Assembly (NCBI GenBank): GCA_026003335.1
Contig: BPHB01000001.1
Location: 1,634,591 to 1,698,590 of the forward strand
Reading direction: 5' to 3'
Origin: Chitinophagales bacterium
GTDB lineage: Bacteria; Bacteroidota; Bacteroidia; Chitinophagales; CAIOSU01
DNA length: 64,000 bases
Positions 55,816 through 64,000 of the stretch are shown here, in pieces. Below the pieces are notes generated by a model, which saw only the letters and a list, made by a program, of their open reading frames with translations, searched no databases and was not told the DNA's origin. The position numbers were made by a program, and so were the translations under genes. Each line of letters opens with the position of its first letter. The stretch's first letter is position 1.

Positions 55816-57879
55816 ATGAAGTCAAAAGAGCATCTGATATCTGAAAATCCAAGACGGATTACTAGACTACTGATATTCTGGATGCTGATATCATTTCACA
55901 TTGACTCTCCGGCACAGCCTCCGCACCTGTGGATACGGGCTACTGGTACTGATTGCCAGGCAAGGGCAACCGGCATAGCCGTGGATAACAACGGCAACGT
56001 ATTTGAAGCCGGCTATTTCAGGTCAACCATTTCTAATTTTGACACTACCTTATATGAGTCACCATTTTTCACCGGATTATTATACCGGAATGATACGTAT
56101 CTGTTTAAATATGATTCGCTCGGAAATTTTATCTGGGCGCTAAAAGCTGAAAATTCTTATGAGGATAGTCCCAATGGGATAGTTACGGATGCTGCAGGTA
56201 ATGTATATGTATCAGGATTATATTATGGCGACACACTTACCTTTGGCGGTTTGACAACCACGCATACCGGTCACCTGAATATTAAAGCTTATTTGCTGAA
56301 GGTCAGTCCGGCCGGAACTCCTGTTTGGCTCAGGACCTTTTATGCACCAAGTGACCCTAACGGGTTTCTGAGCTGGGGAATGTGGCTGAATGATATGACC
56401 ATAAATTCCAATCAGGAGCTGATTGTAACCGGCACTATCCGCACCGACTCTTCCCATATTGACGGGTTTATAGTGAAAAATCATGGTGTTAACGGTAGCC
56501 ATACCGATTTCTTCGTAGCAAAATTTAATACCACAACAGGCACAGCCATATGGGTGAAACAGGCCATCAGCGTGAATGGCTATGAAAATGTAGAACAGAT
56601 TACCGTGGACGGGCAAAATGCTATTTATGTGTGCGGTCACACTATCAGTAACACGCTAACGATGGACAACTTTACATTGCAGGCGGCTTCTATCAGCCCA
56701 TCAAATGAAGCGTTTATCTTCAAATTATCTGATTCCGGAGCCGTGCTTTGGGCTGACCGCTTTGGAGCGCCCAACTCGCAAAAGCTCACGCAGGCGCAGG
56801 GCATCACCGTTGACCATTCGGGAAATATTTATGTGGCCGGTGAATTCAGTTCCACAGAATTGCAATTTGGTTCATTCCTGCTTCAAAATAACAATACCCA
56901 ACTGCTCTCCAACGGCTCGCGCGATTTATTTGTAGCAAAATACAACGCTCAGGGAGTAAAGCAATGGGTGAAGGGAATTACGCACAATCTGAATTATGAT
57001 TATTCAGAAAGTATCTTCCGCCTCCAAACCGGTGCCGATAACAATATATATGCCGTAGGTATGTTTCGCGGACAATCCATTACATGGGACAGCATTACTG
57101 TATTTAATTCCATACCCACAGCCACTGCCAGTTCTGCTTACAATCGTATTGACCCTTTCATAGTAAAGTTTGACGCAGACGGTATCCCTTTTTGGATAAA
57201 AACACTGCACAATTCTACTTACAACCATAACCTGCACGATGAAACCCTCACCCGATTTGTTTTGGATAATGGCAATAATTTCTACGGGGCGGGCTTCCTG
57301 CTTACCACTACCCTGGGCTTACTGGTGGATACAACCATTTATTTCCATCCGCTTCCCGGTCCGGACAACTGCAGCAACTCACGGGATGCTTTTATCATAA
57401 AAATACAAGGAACCATGAACTGGTCCGGACCAGATTCCTGCGGTATCACCGTATGTGATGATGGAAATGTCTGTACTATGGATTCCTGCATGAACGGGAT
57501 CTGCGTGTTCACACCCATCATCTGCGATGATGGCGACTCCTGTACAACAGACAGCTGCGACCCGCTGATCGGATGTGTATATACTCCAATTACTGGATGT
57601 GGGGTGAGTGTGAAAGCAACTACTTGGTTTTACGAAAACATCAGCGTATATCCTAATCCTTTCTCGTCACATGCGGTTTTAAATCTAACCACCCCCATTC
57701 GGAACGGCTCGCTGCACATTACTGATTTGACGGGAAAATCCAGAATGATGCTCCGGAATATCGCAGGTGATGTAATTCGCATTGAAAGAAAAAACCTGCC
57801 TGACGGCATTTATGTATTTCATTTAATGGAAAATCAATCACATATCGGCTTGGGAAAACTCGTAATTATTGATCAATAA
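55816..57879 (+). CDS. Secreted SBBP-like repeat protein, T9SS type A cargo
   Basis: This 687-residue exported protein has a signal-anchor-like N-terminus (ITRLLIFWMLISFHIDSPAQ) and seven or so SBBP/beta-propeller-type repeats: GIAVDNNGNVFEAGYF, GIVTDAAGNVYVSGLYYG, TVDGQNAIYVCGH, GITVDHSGNIYVAGEFSS and others, each with a FKY or AKYN strand. Near residues 540-595 a Cys-rich stretch (CDDGNVCTMDSC, CDDGDSCTTDSCD) matches the CTDC repeat first described in Dictyostelium proteins and found in some bacteria. A type A sorting domain (about 604-687, VYPNPFSSHAVLNL ... GIYVFHLME) ends it. The function of such propellers is structural or binding; no enzyme motif is seen. Confidence 0.85.
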   Translation: MKSKEHLISENPRRITRLLIFWMLISFHIDSPAQPPHLWIRATGTDCQARATGIAVDNNGNVFEAGYFRSTISNFDTTLYESPFFTGLLYRNDTYLFKYDSLGNFIWALKAENSYEDSPNGIVTDAAGNVYVSGLYYGDTLTFGGLTTTHTGHLNIKAYLLKVSPAGTPVWLRTFYAPSDPNGFLSWGMWLNDMTINSNQELIVTGTIRTDSSHIDGFIVKNHGVNGSHTDFFVAKFNTTTGTAIWVKQAISVNGYENVEQITVDGQNAIYVCGHTISNTLTMDNFTLQAASISPSNEAFIFKLSDSGAVLWADRFGAPNSQKLTQAQGITVDHSGNIYVAGEFSSTELQFGSFLLQNNNTQLLSNGSRDLFVAKYNAQGVKQWVKGITHNLNYDYSESIFRLQTGADNNIYAVGMFRGQSITWDSITVFNSIPTATASSAYNRIDPFIVKFDADGIPFWIKTLHNSTYNHNLHDETLTRFVLDNGNNFYGAGFLLTTTLGLLVDTTIYFHPLPGPDNCSNSRDAFIIKIQGTMNWSGPDSCGITVCDDGNVCTMDSCMNGICVFTPIICDDGDSCTTDSCDPLIGCVYTPITGCGVSVKATTWFYENISVYPNPFSSHAVLNLTTPIRNGSLHITDLTGKSRMMLRNIAGDVIRIERKNLPDGIYVFHLMENQSHIGLGKLVIIDQ

Positions 57880-58035
57880 TACGTTAAAGAAGTTCCAATA
57901 TGCCTTGGCTTTACGTAATTTGACCAGATGAAATTAGATTACTTTCAATATTACCCATTGTATGACAAACCAGCGTTTATGTCAACAAAGATTTTCTCAA
58001 TAATTTTTTAATTTTCAACCGATAATCTTACTCAT

Positions 58036-58290
58036 ATGGAAAAACACAACAGACGAGAATTCATCAAAATAACCGGCAAAACTCTGCTGTTGACTTCTGC
58101 AATATCGGTAACAGGATTAATCTCGTCTTGCAAAAAAGATGATGATGGGTTCTACGATGACGGATACTATGATGACGGATACTACGATGACGGATACTAC
58201 GATGACGGGTATTACGATGACGGGTACTATGATGACGGGTACTATGATGACGGATATTACGATGATGGTTACTACGATGATGGATATTGA
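58036..58290 (+). CDS. Tat-type lipoprotein with YYDDG pentapeptide repeats
   Basis: The 84-residue product has a twin-arginine motif (NRREFIK) at residues 5-11, a hydrophobic segment and a lipobox ISSC (Cys32), so it is probably exported through Tat and lipidated. After CKK, the whole mature protein is DDDG-F followed by nine YDDG units in a strict five-residue period (DDG at residues 36-38, then every five residues to 81-83), ending in Tyr. It thus exposes about 21 Asp and 18 Tyr. The third-position bases vary between copies (TAC/TAT, GGA/GGG/GGT, GAT/GAC), so the repeat is kept at the protein level. No family is recognised; calcium or metal binding, Tyr crosslinking or glycosylation are possibilities only. 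Confidence 0.75.
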   Translation: MEKHNRREFIKITGKTLLLTSAISVTGLISSCKKDDDGFYDDGYYDDGYYDDGYYDDGYYDDGYYDDGYYDDGYYDDGYYDDGY

Positions 58291-58331
58291 TTGCTAACCT
58301 GTTTTTCCCGCACTTTTAGTGCACCCAATTC

Positions 58332-60449
58332 ATGCTCAAAGCTGCTTTCCTGCACGACACCGACAGTACTTTTCCTGGGTGTGCAGAATTATTTGGCAAG
58401 GCAATTCTGGAAGTAAGTATGCAACATGGCGTGTATGCCGTGTATGACAATCTTACTGATTTCGGCAAAACCAAGGCACTGATTCACGAAAGTGATTTCG
58501 TTATCGTCAACAACACAGTAAAATGTAAGTATGTATTGCAGTTGATAGATTTTCTGGTGCATTGTGGTAAACCCTATGTGAAATGGGAGCATGATTACAA
58601 CTTCTGCACAAAGCGCACCGCCATTTGCTTCGTGGATCGCAAAGTGAAAGGGTGCTGCGACCGCGAGCGGTTCACTGCTTACCGGAAATTATTTGCACAT
58701 GCCAAACTTTCGGTTTTCGCCTCTCCGAAGCATTATGAACTCCACCGGGAAATTTATGGCGAGGCGATTCAACACCCTTTCATCCTGCCACCACCTGTTG
58801 ACGGTGCACACATTCGTCTACTGCCGAAAGAGAAAAACACCGTTTGCTTCATTGGCGATTTGCGATTTAAAAAAGGCGGAAACCGGTTGATTGATTTCGC
58901 CAACGAGAATCCCCACTTTCGCATTGAAGTGTACGGCAGCAACCTGACAGGGCGCACACTGCCGCCAAATATTACGCTAAAAGAAAAAAGACGGAACACT
59001 GAAATACATGAAGCAGTGGCGAAAGCAGAATATCTTTTCCTCCAGCCCGTGTGGCCCGATCCTGACGGCAGAGTGGCAGCTGAGGCATTTTTGGCAGGAT
59101 GCAAAACCATCGGCAATGCAAACGTGGGGTTTCATTCCTTTCCGTTTTATCCCACTCATCCTGAAGAGGCAAGGGAAGCAATACGCAATGCGCCCCATTT
59201 GTTTTGGGAAAAGGTGAAGGAGGCAGTACATGCGCCCGAAAAAAAAGTGCGCTGGAAAAATGTTTTAGTGTTTAAAAGTTTCGGAGGGCTGGGGGATTTT
59301 CTGTTTACCATTCCCGCATTGCATAAAATTGCGGGCGTATCAGAAAAAGTCACTGTTTGCGTTCCGAATGCCTTGCATGGTTTATTGAAAAAGCAGCTCC
59401 CACAATATGAAGTTCAATCCGAAGATTTCATTAAAACAGCCCACCTTTCCGATTATGATAAAATTATTGACCTGAGCAACTACCCCTCTTATCGGGGCGA
59501 CCCGCACACCTATAAAATACCATTTCCTTCGTATCGCAGAATCAGGCAGCATGCCTTCCGGCATTATCTGGATGGCGTTGCCACGCTGCATCCCGAAATA
59601 GACAACGCCTGCGATAGATTCCCTTATTTACAATCATCGGTTGCACCAAAAGAAATATATTTTACCGTACATCCGGGAGCAGGTTTCGCGGCAAAATACT
59701 GGAACCTCTGGAAATACGGGAAGCTGATTCAAAACCTGCTCGACTTGTTTCCCCACCTGCATTGCAAACTGATTCTCGGACCGAATGACCCCAAGCCGGA
59801 AGAGTTGTTTGAAATAATTCCGGAGCGCGTTTCCATTCCGAAAGGCAATCTGGAAATGATTGCGGATGTGTTGGCAGGAGCCCTGTTCCATGTGGGCAAC
59901 GATTCGGGGATGACGCATCTAGCGGGCGCATTCAACACGCCCACCGTTACCATTCACGGACCTACCGGACCCGGCACATGGATGAGTTTTGCCGAACACA
60001 AGGAGCTGATCTGGGGCAAAGCGGGCGTGTGCAACATTCCGTGTAACTATGATACGGCAATTAACTGCGCGCACCGGATTTGTCTGAACTCTGTTACAGT
60101 AGAGCGTGTGCTGAAGCACGTTTTGAAACTGCTGCAAAATATTTTGCCACAACAGAAAAAATTCAGATATATTTTCAATCCCGATGCGCAGGTGCAGCCG
60201 CAGGAGGATGCGTGGATTATTCACTCGGGTGAAAAAGAGTTGCTGATTGAATTTTCGGCAACGGACGAAAAGCAGTGGTTTGAAATGCTTGTGAAAAATG
60301 CATTGCAGCCCGGCTATTTTTCGGAATCGTTCAACGCCCTGCTGGAAGTACTGCAGGAAAATGAGATGCTGTTTAAAGTGCCCGACTTACGCGATAGCGC
60401 TATACAAAAAAATAAATTGCCAAAAACAAACATGGTAACGAAAGCATAA
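58332..60449 (+). CDS. Two-domain glycosyltransferase (GT4-like plus GT9)
   Basis: This 705-residue cytoplasmic protein joins two glycosyltransferase units. Residues 1 to about 305 form a GT-B type transferase (PFILPPPVDGAHI, FIGDLRFKKGG, FLQPVWPDPDGRVAAEAFLA), close to families GT4/GT1-like. From about 313 it continues as a GT9 (heptosyltransferase-like) domain: VFKSFGGLGDFLFTIPALHK, FTVHPGAGFAAKYWN and FHVGNDSGMTHLAGA. An extra C-terminal segment of about 80 residues follows. GT9 enzymes transfer heptose or related sugars to LPS core or other glycans; the sugar here is unknown. It starts 42 nt after the YYDDG gene and is followed by another glycosyltransferase gene. Confidence 0.88.
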   Translation: MLKAAFLHDTDSTFPGCAELFGKAILEVSMQHGVYAVYDNLTDFGKTKALIHESDFVIVNNTVKCKYVLQLIDFLVHCGKPYVKWEHDYNFCTKRTAICFVDRKVKGCCDRERFTAYRKLFAHAKLSVFASPKHYELHREIYGEAIQHPFILPPPVDGAHIRLLPKEKNTVCFIGDLRFKKGGNRLIDFANENPHFRIEVYGSNLTGRTLPPNITLKEKRRNTEIHEAVAKAEYLFLQPVWPDPDGRVAAEAFLAGCKTIGNANVGFHSFPFYPTHPEEAREAIRNAPHLFWEKVKEAVHAPEKKVRWKNVLVFKSFGGLGDFLFTIPALHKIAGVSEKVTVCVPNALHGLLKKQLPQYEVQSEDFIKTAHLSDYDKIIDLSNYPSYRGDPHTYKIPFPSYRRIRQHAFRHYLDGVATLHPEIDNACDRFPYLQSSVAPKEIYFTVHPGAGFAAKYWNLWKYGKLIQNLLDLFPHLHCKLILGPNDPKPEELFEIIPERVSIPKGNLEMIADVLAGALFHVGNDSGMTHLAGAFNTPTVTIHGPTGPGTWMSFAEHKELIWGKAGVCNIPCNYDTAINCAHRICLNSVTVERVLKHVLKLLQNILPQQKKFRYIFNPDAQVQPQEDAWIIHSGEKELLIEFSATDEKQWFEMLVKNALQPGYFSESFNALLEVLQENEMLFKVPDLRDSAIQKNKLPKTNMVTKA

Positions 60450-60507
60450 TAGCTATCTGCCGGGAGGAGCTTAATCTGAATAAAAGTCACGTTCTATTCA
60501 TCCTGGC

Positions 60508-61188
60508 ATGTTAAATAGTTGCTCCATGCAAGCGTACAAAACCATCAGCATCGTTTCCTGCGCCCGCGAGCCTTCTTACCTCGCAGACACCCTGCGCAGT
60601 ATTGAAGAACCCGGTATAGAAGTGGAAATATTTTATCAATCCAAAGATGGAGGTCAGGATATTCCCGCTCTGCGGCAGGAATACAACTGTGCCATTCCAC
60701 GCGTTTATCTCACCGAAAAAATGTACGATGAAGTGCAGCTCAACGGACAGTACAACTATGCCGAAACACTACTTAATACCAAAGACGGATTGATTCTGGA
60801 AGATGATGTGCAAGTTTCAAAAAAATTCATGCAGTATCTGCGCGAAGTGGAAAAACTCATTCCCGATGAAAAAAGCATTGTGACGCTTTACTCTATTAAA
60901 AAATGGAACGACAGCAACAAGTTTGAGCTGATTAAGCTCGCTTCTTCCCATTTCCGCCATACGCAGGCAATGCTCTATCCCGTGCCCGTTGCACGCGCTT
61001 TCGGGCAGCATATCCTGGATCACTTCGGTGCCGAGCCGTATGACAATGCCCTGCGTACCTTTTGCCGCCTGCATGGAACAAAAATTTATGCCGTGAACTA
61101 TTCATTGGTGCAACACATCGGCAAAGTCACCACGGGACTCGGCTATCATCATCAGTCCAGAAATTTTGCGGATGATTTTCTGTCATAA
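60508..61188 (+). CDS. Small GT-A type glycosyltransferase
   Basis: This 226-residue protein begins with the Rossmann-like strand TISIVSCAREPSYLADTLRS and carries the acidic nucleotide-sugar/metal motif LILEDDVQVSKKFM near residue 97. That layout fits a GT-A transferase, closest in feel to GT25/GT54-like proteins with an E-D-D motif. Either Met1 (60508) or Met7 (60526) may be used. No signal peptide is seen. It follows the two-domain glycosyltransferase by about 58 nt and may act on the same glycan. Donor and acceptor are unknown. Confidence 0.75.
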   Translation: MLNSCSMQAYKTISIVSCAREPSYLADTLRSIEEPGIEVEIFYQSKDGGQDIPALRQEYNCAIPRVYLTEKMYDEVQLNGQYNYAETLLNTKDGLILEDDVQVSKKFMQYLREVEKLIPDEKSIVTLYSIKKWNDSNKFELIKLASSHFRHTQAMLYPVPVARAFGQHILDHFGAEPYDNALRTFCRLHGTKIYAVNYSLVQHIGKVTTGLGYHHQSRNFADDFLS

Positions 61189-61282
61189 GCTCATCGCATT
61201 GAATGCACCCTCACTGTATCATTTTCATGAGGTATTACTTATCATAATTTAGCCCATACATACATAAACCTTCTATTATATT

Positions 61283-64000
61283 ATGTTTGTATCAGAATCC
61301 ATGGGCGTGCTTGCAACAGCATTTTTACGATACTATCTTCACATCGTGAAATCCAAAATGCTCTTTGTCGTAGCAGGTATAATCGTGGGCTACGCCTGTG
61401 CAGGGGGTACAGTGTACGAGCTCTACCCCAACTTCCATACGATCGGCATTATGGTAGTATCCGATCAACCCTTCCCACCCAATGTGACAACTTCTGTGCA
61501 CTATGAGGAAAACATCCAGGGCAACTGGAGTGCAGTAAAACAGGGATTGCCGTTATCCAGAGTCAGTGCATCTCAATATGCCGGATGCATTTTGCAGACA
61601 AAACCCGGCACGATGTATCGCATCCGGTGCATCATTATGGACAGCACCACAGTGCTGTTTGACCAAACCGACACGGCAACGGCACGAAATGAGCCTGCGC
61701 ACGTACCCGCCCAGCGAGTGTTTTATGTAAGCCCAGGAGGCTCGGGCATTTCACAGAACATCACCAGCCCCGGCAGTCTGGATCAATCTTTGTTGGATAT
61801 CCTGCAGGCCGGTGACAAAATACTGTTGCTGCCGGGCACCTATTTTACCGGAGGCCTCCAAATAAAGAGCAGCGGCACCGCGCAACAGCCCATAGTCTTT
61901 GAAGGTGACCCCAACGTGGTCTTGGATGGCTCCTTTGCCACACCCATTCAATGGACCCGCGTATCCACCGACACCGCCCATCGGGATTACAACATGTTTT
62001 TGGCAACACTTGGCCCGGTCAATACAAATTGCGTGGTGGCAAATGGAAAAAGGCTCTATCCCTATCGCAACCTTCTGGAGCTTTCGCTCTTTCAAACCAT
62101 CCGACTGATTGACGCCAATGGATACATCTCAGGAAATTTTGATATTGCCCTGGACGGATTTTTCAGGGATGGACGCAACCCCTCGGGAAATTATTTCCCT
62201 TATACCGGCTACAACCCCAACACGTATATCAAATTCACGGATGGCTCGGATACCACGGGGAAAACCATACATGTCTCCAGGCAAAGTTTTGCCTTCAGCG
62301 CAGCCGGCCAGTCGCACATCAGGTTCAGCAATATCACCTTCCGGTATTTCGGTGCAGGCACCACCCGCACGGCATTGCATTTTACCGACTGCGATGATCT
62401 GCTTATTGATAGTTGTCATTTTCAATTCTGCGACCGCGGAGTTTCATTTTATGGAAATGCCGACAACAACATCATCCAGCATTGCCGCTTTGACGATGAT
62501 TTGGGTGACTGGACTTATTTCCAGTTTAAGGAGACCAACGTGGATTATGGACAGCCCAATACTTTTTACCCCAACTTCTTTCCTTTTGCATTTCGCAACA
62601 TGGAACCCGGCCGGGTATATTTTGACCGGGATTTTACAGGCCGGGGTAATGTCATACGGTATAATGTCTTCAATGGCCTGTGTGATGGCATTACCTGCCC
62701 TTCCAGTCCCGGTGATTCCACCACCAGCAGGCATTTTGATATCTATGGCAATACGTTCATGCATGGCGCAGACGATGCCTTTGAGGTGGATGGCAACGCC
62801 TCCAACATCCGCATCTGGGATAATGTCATCCACGATGTAGGCGGCATTTCCGTTGCTCCTCCCTGTTATGGTCCGGTGTATATGTTCCGCAACGTCTTCT
62901 ATGACCTCCCGCAGGACCACTATGAATACATTTATTGGGATATCACAGGCTATCATCTGCACTCGGAGCCTGTGAGTACATCTCCGTTGAAGCTCAACGC
63001 CAGCTATTGCGATCTGCCAGGGGAAATCTATTTTCTGCATAACACCTGCGATGCCGGACCACAGGGACGCGGATTCTATATCCAGCAGCCGCAAGCCCAA
63101 TCCAGCTGGGCAAACGTCATTTCAAGGAACAACATTTTCTACGTTGAATCCAATGAACCGGTGCTCTGGATAAGAGGCACCGATAAAATTGACCTTGACT
63201 ACAACAATTACTACTGCACGCAAACCTTCACTGCCCGGCAGGACCGCCCCGGATATGGATTGTATCACAGCCTGCAGGAAGTATCGCAAAATATTTTAGG
63301 CGATATAAATGATTCCGCTTCGTTCATTGAAACACACGGCTACCAGCTGGATCCATCAGCAGGATGGAAGAATGAGCCTGCGCATGACTACCACCTGCTG
63401 CCTGCCTCAAACATGGTGGATAAAGGCATCCTCATTCCCGGAGTAAACGATGATTTCAGCGGGGCAGCGCCTGACCTGGGTGCATTTGAACTGGTTGTGC
63501 AACGCTCGGAAGATACTGCCTATCACCAAGCGTTAATCACCGATACTACCTACATCCGCGACACGATCACATCCGTGCAAGCCGGAATTACCGATACCAT
63601 TGTAATAAGCGCTGCCGCAGTGAGTTGCGATTCTCTTATGCGGCAAGGAAGTGCATGGGCTATCACTGATTCTTTGTTCCTGAATGATACCTTATTCATA
63701 CACGAAACTTTAAACATACAGGATACGCTTATTGTCGGTTGCACTATTTTCATTACAGACTCCCTGTTCATTCCCGGTGTTGCCAACGGCTGGAAAGGGT
63801 TGCCTGATGATCTGCCCCGAATCTTTCCCAACCCTAATGCTGGTTATTTTTATTTATCGCTGCCTGTCGGCTGGAATAAAAAAGATGTTACCCTGCATAT
63901 TTATGATTTGTCGGGAAAGGAAATCCCGCACACCTGGAACAAAGATGCTGATAACGGAGCGGTGCAGGTGGATAACCTGCATGCACAGGGCGCTTACCTG
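61283..64000 (+). CDS. Secreted beta-helix protein, T9SS cargo (3' end cut)
   Basis: The frame is open from 61283 to the window end without a stop, giving at least 906 residues. A hydrophobic export segment (KSKMLFVVAGIIVGYACAGG) near residues 22-42 suggests the true start may be GTG 61346 or ATG 61358. A fibronectin-like region follows, then a right-handed beta-helix of the pectate-lyase/glycan-lyase kind (about 150-720: FYVSPGGSG, ILLLPGTYFTGG, IRFSNITFRYFG, NVIRYNVFNGLCDG, FDIYGNTFMHGADDAFEVDG). A linker of about 100 residues repeats xDTLxI-type units (FLNDTLFIHETLNIQDTL). A type A sorting domain begins at about 844 (IFPNPNAGYFYLSLP) and is truncated by the edge. The substrate is likely a polysaccharide, inferred from the fold. 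Confidence 0.85.
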   Translation, partial: MFVSESMGVLATAFLRYYLHIVKSKMLFVVAGIIVGYACAGGTVYELYPNFHTIGIMVVSDQPFPPNVTTSVHYEENIQGNWSAVKQGLPLSRVSASQYAGCILQTKPGTMYRIRCIIMDSTTVLFDQTDTATARNEPAHVPAQRVFYVSPGGSGISQNITSPGSLDQSLLDILQAGDKILLLPGTYFTGGLQIKSSGTAQQPIVFEGDPNVVLDGSFATPIQWTRVSTDTAHRDYNMFLATLGPVNTNCVVANGKRLYPYRNLLELSLFQTIRLIDANGYISGNFDIALDGFFRDGRNPSGNYFPYTGYNPNTYIKFTDGSDTTGKTIHVSRQSFAFSAAGQSHIRFSNITFRYFGAGTTRTALHFTDCDDLLIDSCHFQFCDRGVSFYGNADNNIIQHCRFDDDLGDWTYFQFKETNVDYGQPNTFYPNFFPFAFRNMEPGRVYFDRDFTGRGNVIRYNVFNGLCDGITCPSSPGDSTTSRHFDIYGNTFMHGADDAFEVDGNASNIRIWDNVIHDVGGISVAPPCYGPVYMFRNVFYDLPQDHYEYIYWDITGYHLHSEPVSTSPLKLNASYCDLPGEIYFLHNTCDAGPQGRGFYIQQPQAQSSWANVISRNNIFYVESNEPVLWIRGTDKIDLDYNNYYCTQTFTARQDRPGYGLYHSLQEVSQNILGDINDSASFIETHGYQLDPSAGWKNEPAHDYHLLPASNMVDKGILIPGVNDDFSGAAPDLGAFELVVQRSEDTAYHQALITDTTYIRDTITSVQAGITDTIVISAAAVSCDSLMRQGSAWAITDSLFLNDTLFIHETLNIQDTLIVGCTIFITDSLFIPGVANGWKGLPDDLPRIFPNPNAGYFYLSLPVGWNKKDVTLHIYDLSGKEIPHTWNKDADNGAVQVDNLHAQGAYL

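Noticed and set aside
58141-58290. The 15-bp DNA repeat as a CRISPR-like or minisatellite locus.
   Set aside because: The units are contiguous with no spacers, stay in frame and differ by synonymous changes, so a coding repeat explains them better.
62109-62840. A 243-codon forward frame overlapping the beta-helix gene.
   Set aside because: It lies in another frame of a long, well-supported coding region and has the Pro/Met/Ser/Ile-rich composition of a shadow frame.

Overview
The window looks like chromosomal DNA of a Bacteroidota bacterium, probably from the Chitinophagales/Saprospirales side of the phylum. The main reason is a type IX secretion system (T9SS) locus (gldJ, a PorP/SprF-like barrel, porU, porV) and nine secreted proteins ending in T9SS sorting domains, eight of type A and one of type B. 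Other Bacteroidota traits are the SprB-type adhesin repeats, TAnnTTTG boxes upstream of several genes, almost no Shine-Dalgarno sequences and frequent GTG starts. I found no rRNA, tRNA, CRISPR array, insertion sequence or prophage gene.

Layout. 1-2000: F0 part of the ATP synthase (atpB, atpE, atpF, reverse strand, cut at the window start). 2300-6700: two outer-membrane barrel-like proteins around an LTA-synthase-like membrane sulfatase, with two long gene-free gaps. 6686-10585: a 1.3-kDa-residue-scale adhesin of about 1300 residues with ten SprB repeats and a type B sorting domain. 10.7-13.6 kb: sulfate activation operon cysC-cysD-cysN. 13.7-18.6 kb: secA, a SPOR-domain protein and an M20 amidohydrolase in a tight operon, divergent from purD. 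20-28.4 kb: a 57-residue PID-CTERM-like peptide gene and a 2697-residue beta-helix protein. 28.7-30.3 kb: a cytoplasmic helical-repeat protein. 30.3-37.8 kb: four same-strand genes for secreted proteins sharing an unnamed cysteine-containing module with Ig-like and PKD domains; one has lost its sorting signal by a one-base frameshift. 37.8-40.7 kb: fumC and murF. 40.8-48.6 kb: T9SS locus. 48.7-52.4 kb: a small DoxX-like membrane protein, hutH and a second helical-repeat protein. 52.6-57.9 kb: a T9SS-exported S15-type hydrolase and an SBBP-like protein. 58.0-61.2 kb: a Tat-type lipoprotein made of a YYDDG pentapeptide repeat followed by two glycosyltransferase genes. 61.3 kb to the end: a secreted beta-helix protein cut by the window edge.

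How it fits together. SecA and signal peptides take the large surface proteins into the periplasm. The T9SS components encoded here (GldJ, PorU sortase, PorV shuttle) belong to the machine that moves such proteins across the outer membrane and removes the C-terminal signal. The cargo is dominated by adhesive or carbohydrate-facing folds (SprB, PKD, Ig-like, beta-helix) plus one peptidase/esterase, which suits a surface-living, possibly gliding, polymer-degrading organism. Housekeeping genes (ATP synthase, purD, fumC, murF, cys genes) are interspersed.

The least explained items are the YYDDG-repeat lipoprotein next to glycosyltransferases, the four-gene array with its unnamed module, and the PID-CTERM-like micro-gene beside the giant beta-helix gene. 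All assignments come from reading the sequence; no database search was run.
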